A DNA stretch of 42,166 bases from Bacteroidota bacterium (GCA_947459245.1 CANHCV010000017.1:1-42166), one strand, 5' to 3'. Positions 1-8,491 are shown, counted from the first letter of the stretch. The notes: generated from the letters alone by a model not told the origin. Numbers and translations are program-made.

Positions 1-392
1 ATGGTTTCGATGTCGTTAATGGTTCGTGTGGTTAGTGTTCCAATGGGAGTTTGGTCGAAAAACCTGAGTTTGAGTTTGGTGATGTGCTGGTAAACTTGTT
101 TTCGAAGGGCCAAAACGGCTTTTTGACCTAAAAAATTTGCTGAAATGGTATAAACGTAACGAACGATTGCTTCCGCTACCAACAATCCGAGCATGGCCAA
201 GGTGAGGTCCCACAAAGCCGATTGATCTTTGTTCTGGATGAATCCATCAACGGCCTTTTGAGAAAGCATCGGACGAACGATGGACAAGTAGGAAAGGAGA
301 AGAGCGCTAAAAACGGTTCCCACCATGAGCCACTTGTAAGGGGCTATCAATTGAATTACTCGGGTAAGGTGGCTGTTTTTAGTCCTTTTCAT
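1..392 (-). CDS. ABC transporter, transmembrane N-terminal part (partial)
   Basis: The gene runs off the left edge; 130 codons are visible, starting at the ATG whose first base is 392. The start overlaps the last 14 bases of truA, so the two are probably co-transcribed. The visible protein has a basic N-terminus, a hydrophobic helix at about residues 19-36 (APYKWLMVGTVFSALLLSYL), a second helix near 66-88, then YQHITKLKLRFFDQTPIGTL followed by TTRTINDIET. The FFDQTPIGTL-x-TR-x-x-xDI pattern is the intracellular loop typical of type I ABC exporters of the MsbA/multidrug class, in which one chain normally carries a membrane domain then an ATPase domain. The ATPase half lies outside the window. 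The substrate cannot be told from this part. Confidence 0.85.
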   Translation of the reverse strand, partial: MKRTKNSHLTRVIQLIAPYKWLMVGTVFSALLLSYLSIVRPMLSQKAVDGFIQNKDQSALWDLTLAMLGLLVAEAIVRYVYTISANFLGQKAVLALRKQVYQHITKLKLRFFDQTPIGTLTTRTINDIET

Positions 393-1146
393 GCGGAAAA
401 ATTTGAGGATTTACCCAAGTTGGATAGGCAACCCGAGTGAGAAACAACCCGTGAGCAGGGGCGGAAGCGCCCGCTTGAGTTCGATCGTGTGCAAAGATAA
501 TTTGTTGGAATTGTTCTGGCGTAATTTTCTCTCTCCCCAGTTCCACCAAAGTTCCTACCATGGCCCTCACCATGTTCCGCAGAAAACGGTTCGCAGAAAA
601 ATGAAAAACCACTTTCTGCGGCAAAATCTCAAGACGAGCTTCGGTTAACGAGCAACGATAATTGTTCACCACCACGTTCGATTTACAGAAACTGGAAAAA
701 TCCTGATCTCCCAGGAGCATATCCAAACCCAATTGGATTTTTTCAAGGTTCAAGGGATAAGGAATAAACCAAGCGAGATCGGTTTGAAACGGATTTCGAT
801 GGGTGCAAATGTGGTATTCATACGAACGCGAAACGGCCGAAAATCGGGTATGGGCATCGGCATGCACTTCGAAAATTCCTTGAACCGAAATATCGATGGG
901 CAAATTCCCTTGAAGTGCCTTGAAAAATTCGGCTGGAAGATCAACCGGGGTATCGAAATGCGCAAAAAATTGAGTGGCGTGCACCCCGGTATCGGTTCGT
1001 CCTTGACCCATGCTTTGAACAGGGTGCTTCAACAGTTTGGAAAGGGCTTCATCCAAAACCTCTTGAACGGTTAAAGCGTTCGGTTGAATTTGCCAACCGT
1101 GGTAATTTTTCCCAAAATAACTCAGCTCAATGAAAAAACGCTTCAC
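379..1146 (-). CDS. truA: tRNA pseudouridine(38-40) synthase TruA
   Basis: Isomerises uridine to pseudouridine at positions 38-40 of the tRNA anticodon arm. The protein of 255 residues begins KRFFIELSYFGKNYHGWQ, the usual TruA N-terminus, and carries GQGRTDTGVHATQFFAHF, whose Asp is the catalytic residue, then RSYEYHI and, near the end, FLRNMVRAMVGTLVELG. I chose the GTG at 1146: the frame stays open upstream only to a TTG at 1212, which would add 22 residues not seen in the family and would overlap the divergent gene. There is no in-frame ATG before the catalytic motif. A TACCTTTG box ends 4 nt before this GTG. The 3' end overlaps the ABC transporter gene. Confidence 0.93.
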   Translation of the reverse strand: MKRFFIELSYFGKNYHGWQIQPNALTVQEVLDEALSKLLKHPVQSMGQGRTDTGVHATQFFAHFDTPVDLPAEFFKALQGNLPIDISVQGIFEVHADAHTRFSAVSRSYEYHICTHRNPFQTDLAWFIPYPLNLEKIQLGLDMLLGDQDFSSFCKSNVVVNNYRCSLTEARLEILPQKVVFHFSANRFLRNMVRAMVGTLVELGREKITPEQFQQIIFAHDRTQAGASAPAHGLFLTRVAYPTWVNPQIFPHEKD

Positions 1147-1150
1147 AAAG

Positions 1151-1158
1151 CAAAGGTA
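1151..1158 (-). promoter_or_regulatory. -7-like box directly before truA
   Basis: On the minus strand the sequence is TACCTTTG, a perfect match to the Bacteroidota -7 consensus TAnnTTTG, separated from the truA GTG by 4 nt. The nearest upstream TTG is 25 nt away, longer than the usual 19-21. If used, the transcript would begin at or next to the start codon. Confidence 0.45.
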
Positions 1159-1175
1159 AAACCGAATGTACCCTG

Positions 1176-1183
1176 TATTTTTG
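1176..1183 (+). promoter_or_regulatory. -7-like box for the DUF4293 gene
   Basis: TATTTTTG matches TAnnTTTG and lies 20 nt before the ATG at 1204. No TTG at the expected -33 distance is seen. It faces away from the truA box at 1151-1158, so the two divergent genes appear to share this small control region. Confidence 0.4.
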
Positions 1184-1203
1184 CAAATCAAAAAAATAAC
1201 GCC

Positions 1204-1704
1204 ATGTGGCAACGCCTACAAACCATCTATTTTTCAAGCTCCCTTTTGGCTCTCATTTTGGCCTCCTTCACCACTCTTTTTTACCGGGAATACGGCTCTA
1301 ACCAGGAATACGTTGAGCTTTTTGCAACCCATTTTCACTACGTAAGAATCGTGGATGGGATGACCAACACCCTCGATCAAAACACTCCCCTTGTGGCCAT
1401 GCTTCTTGGGTTTTCCGTTTTAGGGTCGGCTGCAGTGCTTTACTTTTTCAAAAATCGGAAAATTCAAATTAAAATTTCGGGCTGGGTGATGATCATCCAA
1501 TTGCTGTTGTTGGTATCCATTGCTGGATATTGGATGCTTTCCATGCAAAGCGATATCGAGCAAACCCGCATCAGCAGAATGACCGTGAATCACCCCGATA
1601 TGGGAACCTTTTTCATCGTTGTTTCGCTTGTAACCCTGTTCCTCGGCCGAAAAAATGTTCAGAAAGATGAAGCCTTGGTTCGCAGCATCGACCGAATTCG
1701 ATAA
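1204..1704 (+). CDS. DUF4293 family membrane protein
   Basis: A 166-residue protein starting MWQRLQTIYFSSSLLALILA. The W/IQRLQT(I/V)Y opening followed by a membrane helix is characteristic of the Bacteroidota-specific DUF4293 family; its function is unknown. Four hydrophobic stretches are visible: residues about 10-24, 61-77 (LVAMLLGFSVLGSAAVLYF), 91-110 (WVMIIQLLLLVSIAGYWML) and 135-149 (FFIVVSLVTLFLG), ending in a basic cytoplasmic tail. The frame is open upstream to 1084, but that stretch runs antisense into truA and lacks family similarity, so I start at the ATG at 1204. It is divergent from truA and is followed closely by trxB. Confidence 0.8.
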   Translation: MWQRLQTIYFSSSLLALILASFTTLFYREYGSNQEYVELFATHFHYVRIVDGMTNTLDQNTPLVAMLLGFSVLGSAAVLYFFKNRKIQIKISGWVMIIQLLLLVSIAGYWMLSMQSDIEQTRISRMTVNHPDMGTFFIVVSLVTLFLGRKNVQKDEALVRSIDRIR

Positions 1705-1713
1705 ATTAACGCT

Positions 1714-1721
1714 TAACTTTA
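1714..1721 (+). promoter_or_regulatory. -7-like box directly before trxB
   Basis: TAACTTTA (TAnnTTTA) ends 6 nt before the trxB ATG at 1728. It fits the recurrent box-then-start pattern of this window, with A instead of G at the last position. No -33 TTG at normal distance. Confidence 0.35.
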
Positions 1722-1727
1722 CCACAC

Positions 1728-2666
1728 ATGAGTAGTATTGAACACACATCCGTTATCATCATTGGTTCGGGTCCTGCCGGATACACCGCTGCCATTTATG
1801 CAGCCCGCGCAGGCCTCAATCCCGTTCTATATCAAGGTATGCAACCCGGCGGTCAATTGACCATCACCACCGAGGTGGATAATTTTCCCGGCTACCCCGA
1901 CGGAGCCATGGGTCCTGAAATGATGGTAGATTTTGAAAATCAAGCCAAACGAATGGGCGCAGACATCCGATTTGGATGGGTTTCTAAAGTAGATTTGGAA
2001 GCAAGTCCAAAGCGCATTTGGATCAATGAAGAAACCGAAATGACCGCCGATGCGGTGATCATTTCAACCGGTGCTTCGGCCAAGTGGTTGGGATTGGATA
2101 GCGAGCAACGTTTAAATGGATTTGGGGTTTCTGCCTGTGCCGTTTGCGATGGATTTTTCTTCCGCGGGCAAGAAGTTGCCATTGTAGGTGCCGGAGATAC
2201 CGCAGCCGAAGAGGCAACGTATCTAGCTAAACTCTGCAAAAAGGTAACGATGATTGTGCGCAAAGAAAAAATGCGCGCTTCCGTGGCCATGCAGCAACGG
2301 GTTTTCAATACGCCGAATATTGAAGTGTTGTGGAACACCGAAACCGATGAAATTTTGGGAGAAAAAACGGTTGAAGCCGTTCGCGTTAAAAACTCGGTTT
2401 CGGGTGAACTAACAACCATTCCCATTCAAGGATTTTTCGTTGCCATCGGCCACGAACCAAATACCGATTTGTTCAAAGGACAATTGGAGATGGATGAAAG
2501 CCGTTATTTGATGGTTCAAGCAGGAACGACAAAAACCAACCTTCCCGGGGTTTTTGCTGCGGGAGATGTAGCCGATAAAACTTACCGACAGGCGATTACG
2601 GCTGCGGGAACGGGTTGCATGGCCGCTTTAGATGCCGAACGATATTTAGCCTCAATCGGACATTGA
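1728..2666 (+). CDS. trxB: Thioredoxin-disulfide reductase
   Basis: NADPH-dependent flavoenzyme that reduces thioredoxin in the cytoplasm. The 312-residue protein has the FAD-binding GSGPAG at 13-18, the redox pair C137-A-V-C140 in the motif SACAVCDGFFFRG (more often CATCDG), the NADPH-binding GAGDTA at 154-159 and the second FAD site with GVFAAGDV near residue 271. Length and domain order are normal for the low-molecular-weight class. It precedes rlmB, whose ATG shares one base with the trxB stop (TGATG), so they are translationally linked. Confidence 0.96.
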   Translation: MSSIEHTSVIIIGSGPAGYTAAIYAARAGLNPVLYQGMQPGGQLTITTEVDNFPGYPDGAMGPEMMVDFENQAKRMGADIRFGWVSKVDLEASPKRIWINEETEMTADAVIISTGASAKWLGLDSEQRLNGFGVSACAVCDGFFFRGQEVAIVGAGDTAAEEATYLAKLCKKVTMIVRKEKMRASVAMQQRVFNTPNIEVLWNTETDEILGEKTVEAVRVKNSVSGELTTIPIQGFFVAIGHEPNTDLFKGQLEMDESRYLMVQAGTTKTNLPGVFAAGDVADKTYRQAITAAGTGCMAALDAERYLASIGH

Positions 2667-3436
2667 TGCAGTTTTCTAATCAACCCCATTATTCATCCGG
2701 AGGAAATGATAATCCGGATTTGGTTTACGGCATTCACGCTGTAGAAACCCTGTTGCAATCGAAAAACCCGGTGAATAAACTGATGGTTTCGAGGGACGAA
2801 AAGTCCAATGCAATTCAATCCATCGTTCAATATTGCCGAAAGGTTGATATTCCTGTTCAATACGTTCCAAAAGAAAAATTAAATCGGTTAACCCGGGGAA
2901 ACCACCAGGGTATCGTTGCCTTGGCCTCTCCCATATCGTACCGAAAAATTGAGGATTTGATCCCCGTTTTGAAGGCACAAGGAAAAGGAATTCGATTGAT
3001 TGCGTTGGACGGTGTTACGGATGTACGCAATTTAGGTGCGGTTGGAAGAACGGTTTATTGTGCTGGTTTAAGTGGATTAATTATTCCCGAAACTGGAAGT
3101 GGTAGCATCACAAGCGATGCCGTAAAAACCTCGGCTGGTGCTTTTTTGGAGATGCCCGTTTGTAGGGAGAAGAATTTGCGAAATACCCTTCTTTATTTGC
3201 AGGAACAAGATATTCGCATTGTTTGTATTACCGAACATGCCGAAAAAAAGATTTCTGAAGTAGACTTAACAGGAAATATTTGTTTGGTTTTTGGTTCTGA
3301 AGAAGAAGGCATTTCGGCCATTGTTCGAAAAATAGCCGATCAAGAAGCGAAGCTTCCCATGGCTGACAATGTTGTTGGTTCTTACAATGTTGGAATCGCT
3401 GTTGGAATGACCATTTTCTCAATGATGAATGCATGA
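2666..3436 (+). CDS. rlmB: TrmH/RlmB-type rRNA 2'-O-methyltransferase
   Basis: SpoU-class SAM-dependent methyltransferase, probably acting on 23S rRNA G2251. The 256-residue protein has the N-terminal substrate-binding segment VYGIHAVETLLQSKNPVNKL, then the knotted SPOUT core with DGVTDVRNLGAVGRTVYCAG, LVFGSEEEGIS and, at the C-terminus, LPMADNVVGSYNVGIAVGM. The catalytic Arg is in NLGAVGRT. The usual last motif is SLNVSVA; here it is SYNVGIA, a mild deviation. The ATG at 2666 overlaps the trxB stop, and the gene ends in ATGA shared with the O-antigen ligase-like gene. RlmB and other 2'-O-methylating TrmH relatives cannot be separated with certainty by eye. Confidence 0.9.
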   Translation: MQFSNQPHYSSGGNDNPDLVYGIHAVETLLQSKNPVNKLMVSRDEKSNAIQSIVQYCRKVDIPVQYVPKEKLNRLTRGNHQGIVALASPISYRKIEDLIPVLKAQGKGIRLIALDGVTDVRNLGAVGRTVYCAGLSGLIIPETGSGSITSDAVKTSAGAFLEMPVCREKNLRNTLLYLQEQDIRIVCITEHAEKKISEVDLTGNICLVFGSEEEGISAIVRKIADQEAKLPMADNVVGSYNVGIAVGMTIFSMMNA

Positions 3437-4926
3437 TTAAAATTCTTGAAAAAAATCATCTTTTCCTCATTTTCTTCCTGCTTTTCGGAGCGGTTGGATT
3501 AGTAGGCAACCCCATTTTCGCAGGAATTGTGGGTTACCTCATTTTCATTGTAGGATTGGTTGATGTTTTCAAGAGTAACAATAAAAATGGGGAGGCCCAT
3601 TTGTACATGGCGCTCATTGGAGTTTTTGAATTGTATTTAAGAATGACGAAATCGGTAGCCCCCCACGAGATTTCTAAATATTCCCTGATTGCTTTTTCTG
3701 CCCTTGGATTGTTTTTTTCAAGGAAAAGGAGACTTCCAAATGGGCTTTCAATCCTATTTATTCTTTTGTTTCTCCCATCCTTGGTGGCGGTAGATACCAA
3801 CCTCGAATTTTGGCGAGAAATCGTTATGACAACCGTATTGGGTCCGGTAGGATTGGGCGTATTATTGGCCTATTTTTACCAATACCAGTTGAACTCCATC
3901 GACATTCAAAATTTGTGTCGCGCAATTATCCTTCCGATTTCCAGTGTATTGGTTTACATTCAAACGAAAACCATTTCATTCGATGAGCTATCAGAGGTAA
4001 CATTTACCGCAAGTAACTCTTCCTTGTCGGGCAATTTTGGTCCTAATCAGGTTTCCATCATGATGGGCATTGGAGCAGGAATTTTACTTTACTCGATATT
4101 CTTCGGTATCAAAATCTTTAAATACAAACTTCTCGACTATGCAGTATTGGGATTTTGCGTTTTTAGAGGATTACTAACCTTTTCAAGGGGAGGCGTTACC
4201 GTTCCATTTATCGCTTTTGCACTGATCATTTTGTTGAGTTTTGTTCGAGTACGGAATCTTCAATCGTTCAAGAAAGGGATTTACTTGGTTTTGGGTGCCG
4301 GATTATTTTATCTCGTTTTCTTACTAGCGAATTCAGTAACGGGATCGGCCTTGGAGAAGAGGTATTCCGGTGAGACCGGCTTAACGGAGAAAACCGGTGA
4401 ACGAGATGTATTATCGGGAAGGGACCAAATTCTATTCATTGACTTGCAAATTTTTGCCGATAACTTTCTCATTGGCGTAGGCCCCGGAATGGCAAAACCG
4501 CTTCGTTATTATTATGGATTCTCCAACTCGGTTTCTGCTCACATTGAACTTTCCAGGATTTTCGCCGAACACGGACTTTTAGGAGTGTTTGCAATCATCA
4601 CTTATATCATCATCATTTACTCCAAAAGAAAACGATGGCGAACGTATCCCAATGAAACGTTCTTCTTGCTTTTCCTTTGGTGGATCGGATTTTTAAACTC
4701 GAATCACAATTCTTTTCGTTTAGGAATTACGGTATTTTTCCTAGGAATTATCGTTGCTAGAATCAACAACAACCCCAAGTATTTTTCAGCTTCTTCCAAG
4801 AAAAAGTATCGAAAAGAGTGGGAAGAATGGATCGGAATCAATCAAAACCCAAGTGAAGCCGCACCCAATAATGCTGCATCAGATCCAGCCAATAAACTGG
4901 GAACAAGCTCAACCTTCCCCCGATAA
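3433..4926 (+). CDS. O-antigen ligase/polymerase-like membrane protein (Wzy_C family)
   Basis: A polytopic membrane protein of 497 residues with about ten hydrophobic segments. The family marks are TFSRGGVTVPFIAF near residue 250 and the large external loop with GVGPG near 350 followed by AHIELSRIFAEHGLLGVFAI, the conserved H-x-x-x...EHGLLG of O-antigen ligases and polymerases. It likely handles lipid-linked surface polysaccharide, either ligation to lipid A core or polymerisation; the two are not separable here. The start overlaps rlmB by ATGA. After the last helix there is a hydrophilic, basic then low-complexity tail (about residues 455-497); its last 28 codons lie antisense to the 3' end of the ROK kinase gene. 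No glycosyltransferase cluster surrounds it. Confidence 0.82.
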   Translation: MIKILEKNHLFLIFFLLFGAVGLVGNPIFAGIVGYLIFIVGLVDVFKSNNKNGEAHLYMALIGVFELYLRMTKSVAPHEISKYSLIAFSALGLFFSRKRRLPNGLSILFILLFLPSLVAVDTNLEFWREIVMTTVLGPVGLGVLLAYFYQYQLNSIDIQNLCRAIILPISSVLVYIQTKTISFDELSEVTFTASNSSLSGNFGPNQVSIMMGIGAGILLYSIFFGIKIFKYKLLDYAVLGFCVFRGLLTFSRGGVTVPFIAFALIILLSFVRVRNLQSFKKGIYLVLGAGLFYLVFLLANSVTGSALEKRYSGETGLTEKTGERDVLSGRDQILFIDLQIFADNFLIGVGPGMAKPLRYYYGFSNSVSAHIELSRIFAEHGLLGVFAIITYIIIIYSKRKRWRTYPNETFFLLFLWWIGFLNSNHNSFRLGITVFFLGIIVARINNNPKYFSASSKKKYRKEWEEWIGINQNPSEAAPNNAASDPANKLGTSSTFPR

Positions 4927-5744
4927 ATTTTCAGAAGATTGCTTTCGAAGGAGTGGCGAATTTTGCCCATGACCTTCTCTCCCGATTGGGCCCAACCTCC
5001 AAACAAAACGATCATGCTGGGGGAATGAATGGTAACGAAATTGGCCAAACTCCATCCCAATATTTCAATGGTATTCTCCATAACCTCGGTGGCCATGGGA
5101 TCACCTTTTTGCCAACGATCCACCACATCTTTCGCCGTTATGGATTCCATGTTATCGGCTTTTTCCAAATACTGCTTAATCAGTGCCGTGGAAGAGGCAT
5201 AGGCCTCCAAGCATCCGTTTCTACCGCAGCCGCAAGGCCGGCCGTTCGGAACAACCATGAAATGACCCAATTCGCCGGCCATTCCATCGGAACCCAAAAC
5301 CAATTTTCCATCAACAAACAACCCCGACCCCACGCCCGTCCCAAGGGTAATCATCAAAAAATGGGGATGATTGCCCGCTTTCCCAAACACGAATTCACCG
5401 CATGCGGCGGCATTGGCATCGTTCGAAACAAAAACGGGAACGCCGAACTTCGCCTCGAAAATCTGCTTCAAAGGAACAATTCCTTTCCACGGTAAATTCG
5501 GAGCAAACTCGATGGATCCCGTGTAAAAATTCCCATTGGGAGCACCAATTCCAATTCCAACCAATTCAAATTCACAACCCATTTTTTGAGCAATCGCATC
5601 GGCCAAGGCTTCAGCCGTTGCAAACTGAACAATGGGTTCAGAATCCTTCCATAAAATCTTTTTTTCTTCTTTACCAATAAGTCCAAATGCCACATTGGTT
5701 CCCCCAATATCTATCCCTAAAATAACCTGTTTCTGCTTTTCCAT
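4842..5744 (-). CDS. ROK-family glucokinase
   Basis: ATP-dependent sugar kinase, most probably glucokinase, of 300 residues. It has the ATP-binding LGIDIGGTNVAFGLI at 9-23, the catalytic Asp in SNDANAA (D109), the GTGVGSGLF phosphate loop at 136-143 and the ROK signature GELGHF (157-162) with CGCGRNGCLEAYAS (171-184), where H161, C171, C173 and C178 would bind zinc. I start at the ATG at 5744; a TTG at 5765 is in frame but adds seven atypical residues. No repressor-type DNA-binding domain is present, so this is a kinase and not a NagC-like regulator. It is divergent from cysS with 50 bp between them, and its 3' end overlaps the upstream ligase gene on the other strand by 85 bp. Confidence 0.92.
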   Translation of the reverse strand: MEKQKQVILGIDIGGTNVAFGLIGKEEKKILWKDSEPIVQFATAEALADAIAQKMGCEFELVGIGIGAPNGNFYTGSIEFAPNLPWKGIVPLKQIFEAKFGVPVFVSNDANAAACGEFVFGKAGNHPHFLMITLGTGVGSGLFVDGKLVLGSDGMAGELGHFMVVPNGRPCGCGRNGCLEAYASSTALIKQYLEKADNMESITAKDVVDRWQKGDPMATEVMENTIEILGWSLANFVTIHSPSMIVLFGGWAQSGEKVMGKIRHSFESNLLKIYRGKVELVPSLLAGSDAALLGAASLGF

Positions 5745-5782
5745 TGGTCGACTTTTGATTTCCAATTTCCATCAACGGGCTG

Positions 5783-5790
5783 TAATTTAG
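5783..5790 (+). promoter_or_regulatory. Degenerate -7-like box directly before cysS
   Basis: TAATTTAG, one mismatch from TAnnTTTG, ends 4 nt before the cysS ATG at 5795. Its position matches the boxes before other leading genes of this window. Confidence 0.25.
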
Positions 5791-5794
5791 CTGC

Positions 5795-7258
5795 ATGAAA
5801 ACTGGCCTTCAAATTTACAACACGCTTTCCGGAAAAATGGAAGAATTCCAACCCATTCAATCCCCTCAAGTTGGAATGTACGTTTGTGGCCCTACCGTTT
5901 ACAATGAGGTGCACATTGGAAATGTTCGAACGTTCATCAACTTCGATCTCATTTACCGGTATTTGTTGAATTTAGGATACAAAGTGCGGTACGTAAGAAA
6001 CATCACCGATGTGGGCCACTTGCTTGGCGATGCCGCCGATGGCGAAGACCGCATTTCCAAACAATCCCGACTCGAAGCCATCGAACCCATGGAACTGGTG
6101 CAGAAATACACCAACAATTTCCACGATGTGCTTCAAAAATTCAACCTCCTCCCCCCGTCCATCGAGCCCACTGCTACCGCCCATATTCTCGAACAAATTG
6201 AATGGACCCAAGCACTGATCGATTTGGGTTTCGCTTACGTTTCCAATGGTTCGGTGTATTTCGACGTGATGAAATACCTTGAAAAATTCCCTTATGGAGA
6301 ACTTTCAGGAAGAAAAATTGAAGAACTTAAAGAAGTAACCCGCTCTTTGGATGGAGTGAGCGATAAAAAAAATCAGCCAGACTTCGCGCTTTGGAAAAAA
6401 GCCGAACCCGAACACCTAATGCAATGGAATTCTCCTTGGGGAAAAGGATTTCCCGGATGGCATTTGGAATGCTCGGTCATGTCAACCAAATACCTGGGCG
6501 AACAATTCGATATTCATGGAGGTGGGATGGACTTGAAATTCCCTCACCACGAATGCGAAATTGCCCAAAGCAAAGGACTTCATCAAAAAGATCCGGTGAA
6601 ATATTGGATGCACGCCAACATGCTTACGCTCAACGGCCGAAAAATGTCGAAGTCCGATGGGAATTTCTTTACTCCCCTCCAGCTTATTGAAGGAACATCT
6701 CCCATTTTTTCCAAACCCTACGCCGCCGAAGTGCTTCGATTTTTTGTGCTTCAAGCGCACTACCGCTCCACCCTGGATATTACGGAAGCCGCATTGAACG
6801 CCGCCGAAGTAGGATACAAGCGATTGTTGGAAGGCGTGAAATCCATCACTACCATCAACCCGTCCACTGAAACCAATTTCAACCTTTCTGAACTTTTAAA
6901 AGGTTGCTATGAAGCCATGAACGACGATTTCCATGCACCGAAATTGGTTGCTCAATTGTTTGAAATCATCAACCACGTTCATAAAATTCATCGGGGCGAT
7001 TTATCCATTACTTTGGAAGATAAAAACCACCTCGAGAAAGAAGTGAACCAATGGATTTTTAATGTTCTAGGTCTTTTCGAATCTGCCCAACAAAATACTA
7101 CCCTCATCGATGGTTTGATGGACATGGTTTTGCTTCAGCGAAAGAAAGCCAAAGACATGAAAGATTGGGAAACCTCCGATCAGATTCGGATCACCTTGGA
7201 AAAATTAGGGATATCCATCAAAGACACCAAGGACGGCACTACGTATTCGATTTCCTAA
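5795..7258 (+). CDS. cysS: Cysteinyl-tRNA synthetase
   Basis: Class I aminoacyl-tRNA synthetase charging tRNA-Cys. The 487-residue protein carries YVCGPTVYNEVHIGNVRTF (C31 zinc ligand; the signature is H40-I-G-N43, with Asn in place of the final His of the classic HIGH), then WHLECSVMS and GGGMDLKFPHHECEIAQS with the remaining zinc ligands, and KMSKSDGN near residue 284 in the ATP-binding loop. The C-terminal part is the DALR/anticodon-binding helical domain. Length is normal. The 3' end overlaps the convergent acyltransferase gene by 20 bp. The gene appears to be its own transcription unit. Confidence 0.97.
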   Translation: MKTGLQIYNTLSGKMEEFQPIQSPQVGMYVCGPTVYNEVHIGNVRTFINFDLIYRYLLNLGYKVRYVRNITDVGHLLGDAADGEDRISKQSRLEAIEPMELVQKYTNNFHDVLQKFNLLPPSIEPTATAHILEQIEWTQALIDLGFAYVSNGSVYFDVMKYLEKFPYGELSGRKIEELKEVTRSLDGVSDKKNQPDFALWKKAEPEHLMQWNSPWGKGFPGWHLECSVMSTKYLGEQFDIHGGGMDLKFPHHECEIAQSKGLHQKDPVKYWMHANMLTLNGRKMSKSDGNFFTPLQLIEGTSPIFSKPYAAEVLRFFVLQAHYRSTLDITEAALNAAEVGYKRLLEGVKSITTINPSTETNFNLSELLKGCYEAMNDDFHAPKLVAQLFEIINHVHKIHRGDLSITLEDKNHLEKEVNQWIFNVLGLFESAQQNTTLIDGLMDMVLLQRKKAKDMKDWETSDQIRITLEKLGISIKDTKDGTTYSIS

Positions 7259-8426
7259 ATCTGCTTTTTACTGCTTCTCTCCACTTTTCTGGCCAATCTT
7301 TGTACATGAAGGGCTTCTCGAAAAACATAAAGAAAACGGAGGAAACGACGGCTAGAACCAGCAGTGAAATCAACATAAAAGGCAGGTAAACTCCCCAAAA
7401 ATTGGGAGTGCTTCCCGCCAAAAATGGAGCAATTTTCTGACCTAATAGAAACAATATGGGATAGTGAATGAGGTAAATGGTATAACACATTCCTCCAAAA
7501 ATCACAATCCAGGGCAAGGTAAAAAACCAGGATAATATCCTTCCGCGAAAAACCGCCAAGAAGAGGGGAAATACCCAAATGTAATTGAAACTTTGGAAAA
7601 TCTTTTGAACTCCTTCTTCCAGAAATCCATCAAATTTGCCAAACAATAAAAAGAAACTTAGAATTCCAATGGCGTCGAAAAAAATTGATTTTTTACCCCG
7701 AATAAGGTCCAACCGGTGTTGATACAAATCGGCAAACAACATCCCCACACAGAAAAATCCCCAGTATCTCAACAACGACTTTTTCAAATGAAACAACTCC
7801 AAATCAACATTCTGACTCAGGAGCGTAAGGAAAATCGTAAAAACGAGGAAAACACCCCATCGAAGGGTGGATTTTGAAATTCGGAAGGCAACCGCAAACA
7901 ACGGCAACAACAGATAAAATTGTACTTCTGTTTCTAAGCTCCAGGTTACCGGATTGATGGGACTCCAATATCCATAAATCAACTGATGGGAATACGTGAT
8001 ACTGGCCAATAAATGCTTGAAATAGTCCCAATTCAACTGATGGGATTGAATTCCGGTTACAAAGAAAAGCCCGATCATCACCAAAATAAACGGAGGTTCC
8101 AAACGCGTTAAGCGCCGCAAGTAAAAATTCTTTAACGATGGAAACGGTTTCTTTTCCATGCCTGCTTTCGAAAAGGGCATGGCCAAAATAAATCCACTGA
8201 TGGAAAAGAAAATCTTTACGCCCAAATCGCCGTGATAAATGATGTAAAACAGTGGATTTTGAAGCAATTCATTTTTGTCGAATGCGCCAACAAACTCCTT
8301 AAATAGGGTGGTTTTGGCGTGCAAGAGAATCACTAAAAAAATAGCCAAGAATCTTAATCCATCAATTTCTGGAATAAAATGCTGATTCGAAACCCTTGAC
8401 AATTTCTGTCGTAATTCTTGGATCAT
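7239..8426 (-). CDS. Acyltransferase-3 (OafA/YrhL-like) membrane protein
   Basis: A 395-residue integral membrane O-acyltransferase. The family motif near the N-terminus is EIDGLRFLAIFLVILLHA (residues 20-37), with H36 the likely catalytic His; it is followed by FFSISGFILA and NFYLRRLTRLEPPF, the basic pair typical of the family, and by about eight further hydrophobic helices. Such enzymes put acetyl or succinyl groups on O-antigen, exopolysaccharide or other glycans. The ATG at 8426 is used in place of a TTG six bases upstream; TAAATTTG ends 3 nt before it. It is divergent from lpxK, whose product also acts on the cell envelope, but the promoters point apart. Confidence 0.88.
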   Translation of the reverse strand: MIQELRQKLSRVSNQHFIPEIDGLRFLAIFLVILLHAKTTLFKEFVGAFDKNELLQNPLFYIIYHGDLGVKIFFSISGFILAMPFSKAGMEKKPFPSLKNFYLRRLTRLEPPFILVMIGLFFVTGIQSHQLNWDYFKHLLASITYSHQLIYGYWSPINPVTWSLETEVQFYLLLPLFAVAFRISKSTLRWGVFLVFTIFLTLLSQNVDLELFHLKKSLLRYWGFFCVGMLFADLYQHRLDLIRGKKSIFFDAIGILSFFLLFGKFDGFLEEGVQKIFQSFNYIWVFPLFLAVFRGRILSWFFTLPWIVIFGGMCYTIYLIHYPILFLLGQKIAPFLAGSTPNFWGVYLPFMLISLLVLAVVSSVFFMFFEKPFMYKDWPEKWREAVKSRFRKSNT

Positions 8427-8429
8427 GTA

Positions 8430-8437
8430 CAAATTTA
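8430..8437 (-). promoter_or_regulatory. -7-like box directly before the acyltransferase gene
   Basis: On the minus strand TAAATTTG is a perfect TAnnTTTG, ending 3 nt before the ATG at 8426. No TTG at the -33 distance. Transcription from it would start at or within the start codon. Confidence 0.45.
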
Positions 8438-8455
8438 AGCAAGCAATAAGGCAAA

Positions 8456-8487
8456 TTGCTAAAAAAGTTTCATTTGAATTACCTTTA
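8456..8487 (+). promoter_or_regulatory. Promoter for lpxK (TTG-N21-TACCTTTA)
   Basis: A -33 type TTG at 8456-8458 and TACCTTTA at 8480-8487 are 21 bp apart, close to the Bacteroidota standard. The box ends 4 nt before the ATG at 8492. The TTG could also be read as an alternative start codon for lpxK, but its fit as a -33 element argues against that. Confidence 0.5.
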
Positions 8488-8491
8488 TGGT

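Noticed and set aside
1084-1203. Upstream extension of the DUF4293 gene
   Set aside because: The added 40 residues are antisense to truA, hydrophilic and unlike the family N-terminus; the ATG at 1204 fits.
4953-5495. A 180-codon open frame on the plus strand
   Set aside because: It lies antisense to the conserved ROK kinase and has no recognisable domain; a shadow frame.
4842-5744. ROK transcriptional repressor
   Set aside because: There is no N-terminal helix-turn-helix; the protein begins with the ATP-binding motif, and catalytic and zinc residues are all present.
8456-8491. TTG start for lpxK, 12 residues earlier
   Set aside because: The TTG fits as a -33 element with a -7 box before the ATG at 8492, and the family N-terminus aligns with the shorter form. 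Not excluded fully.
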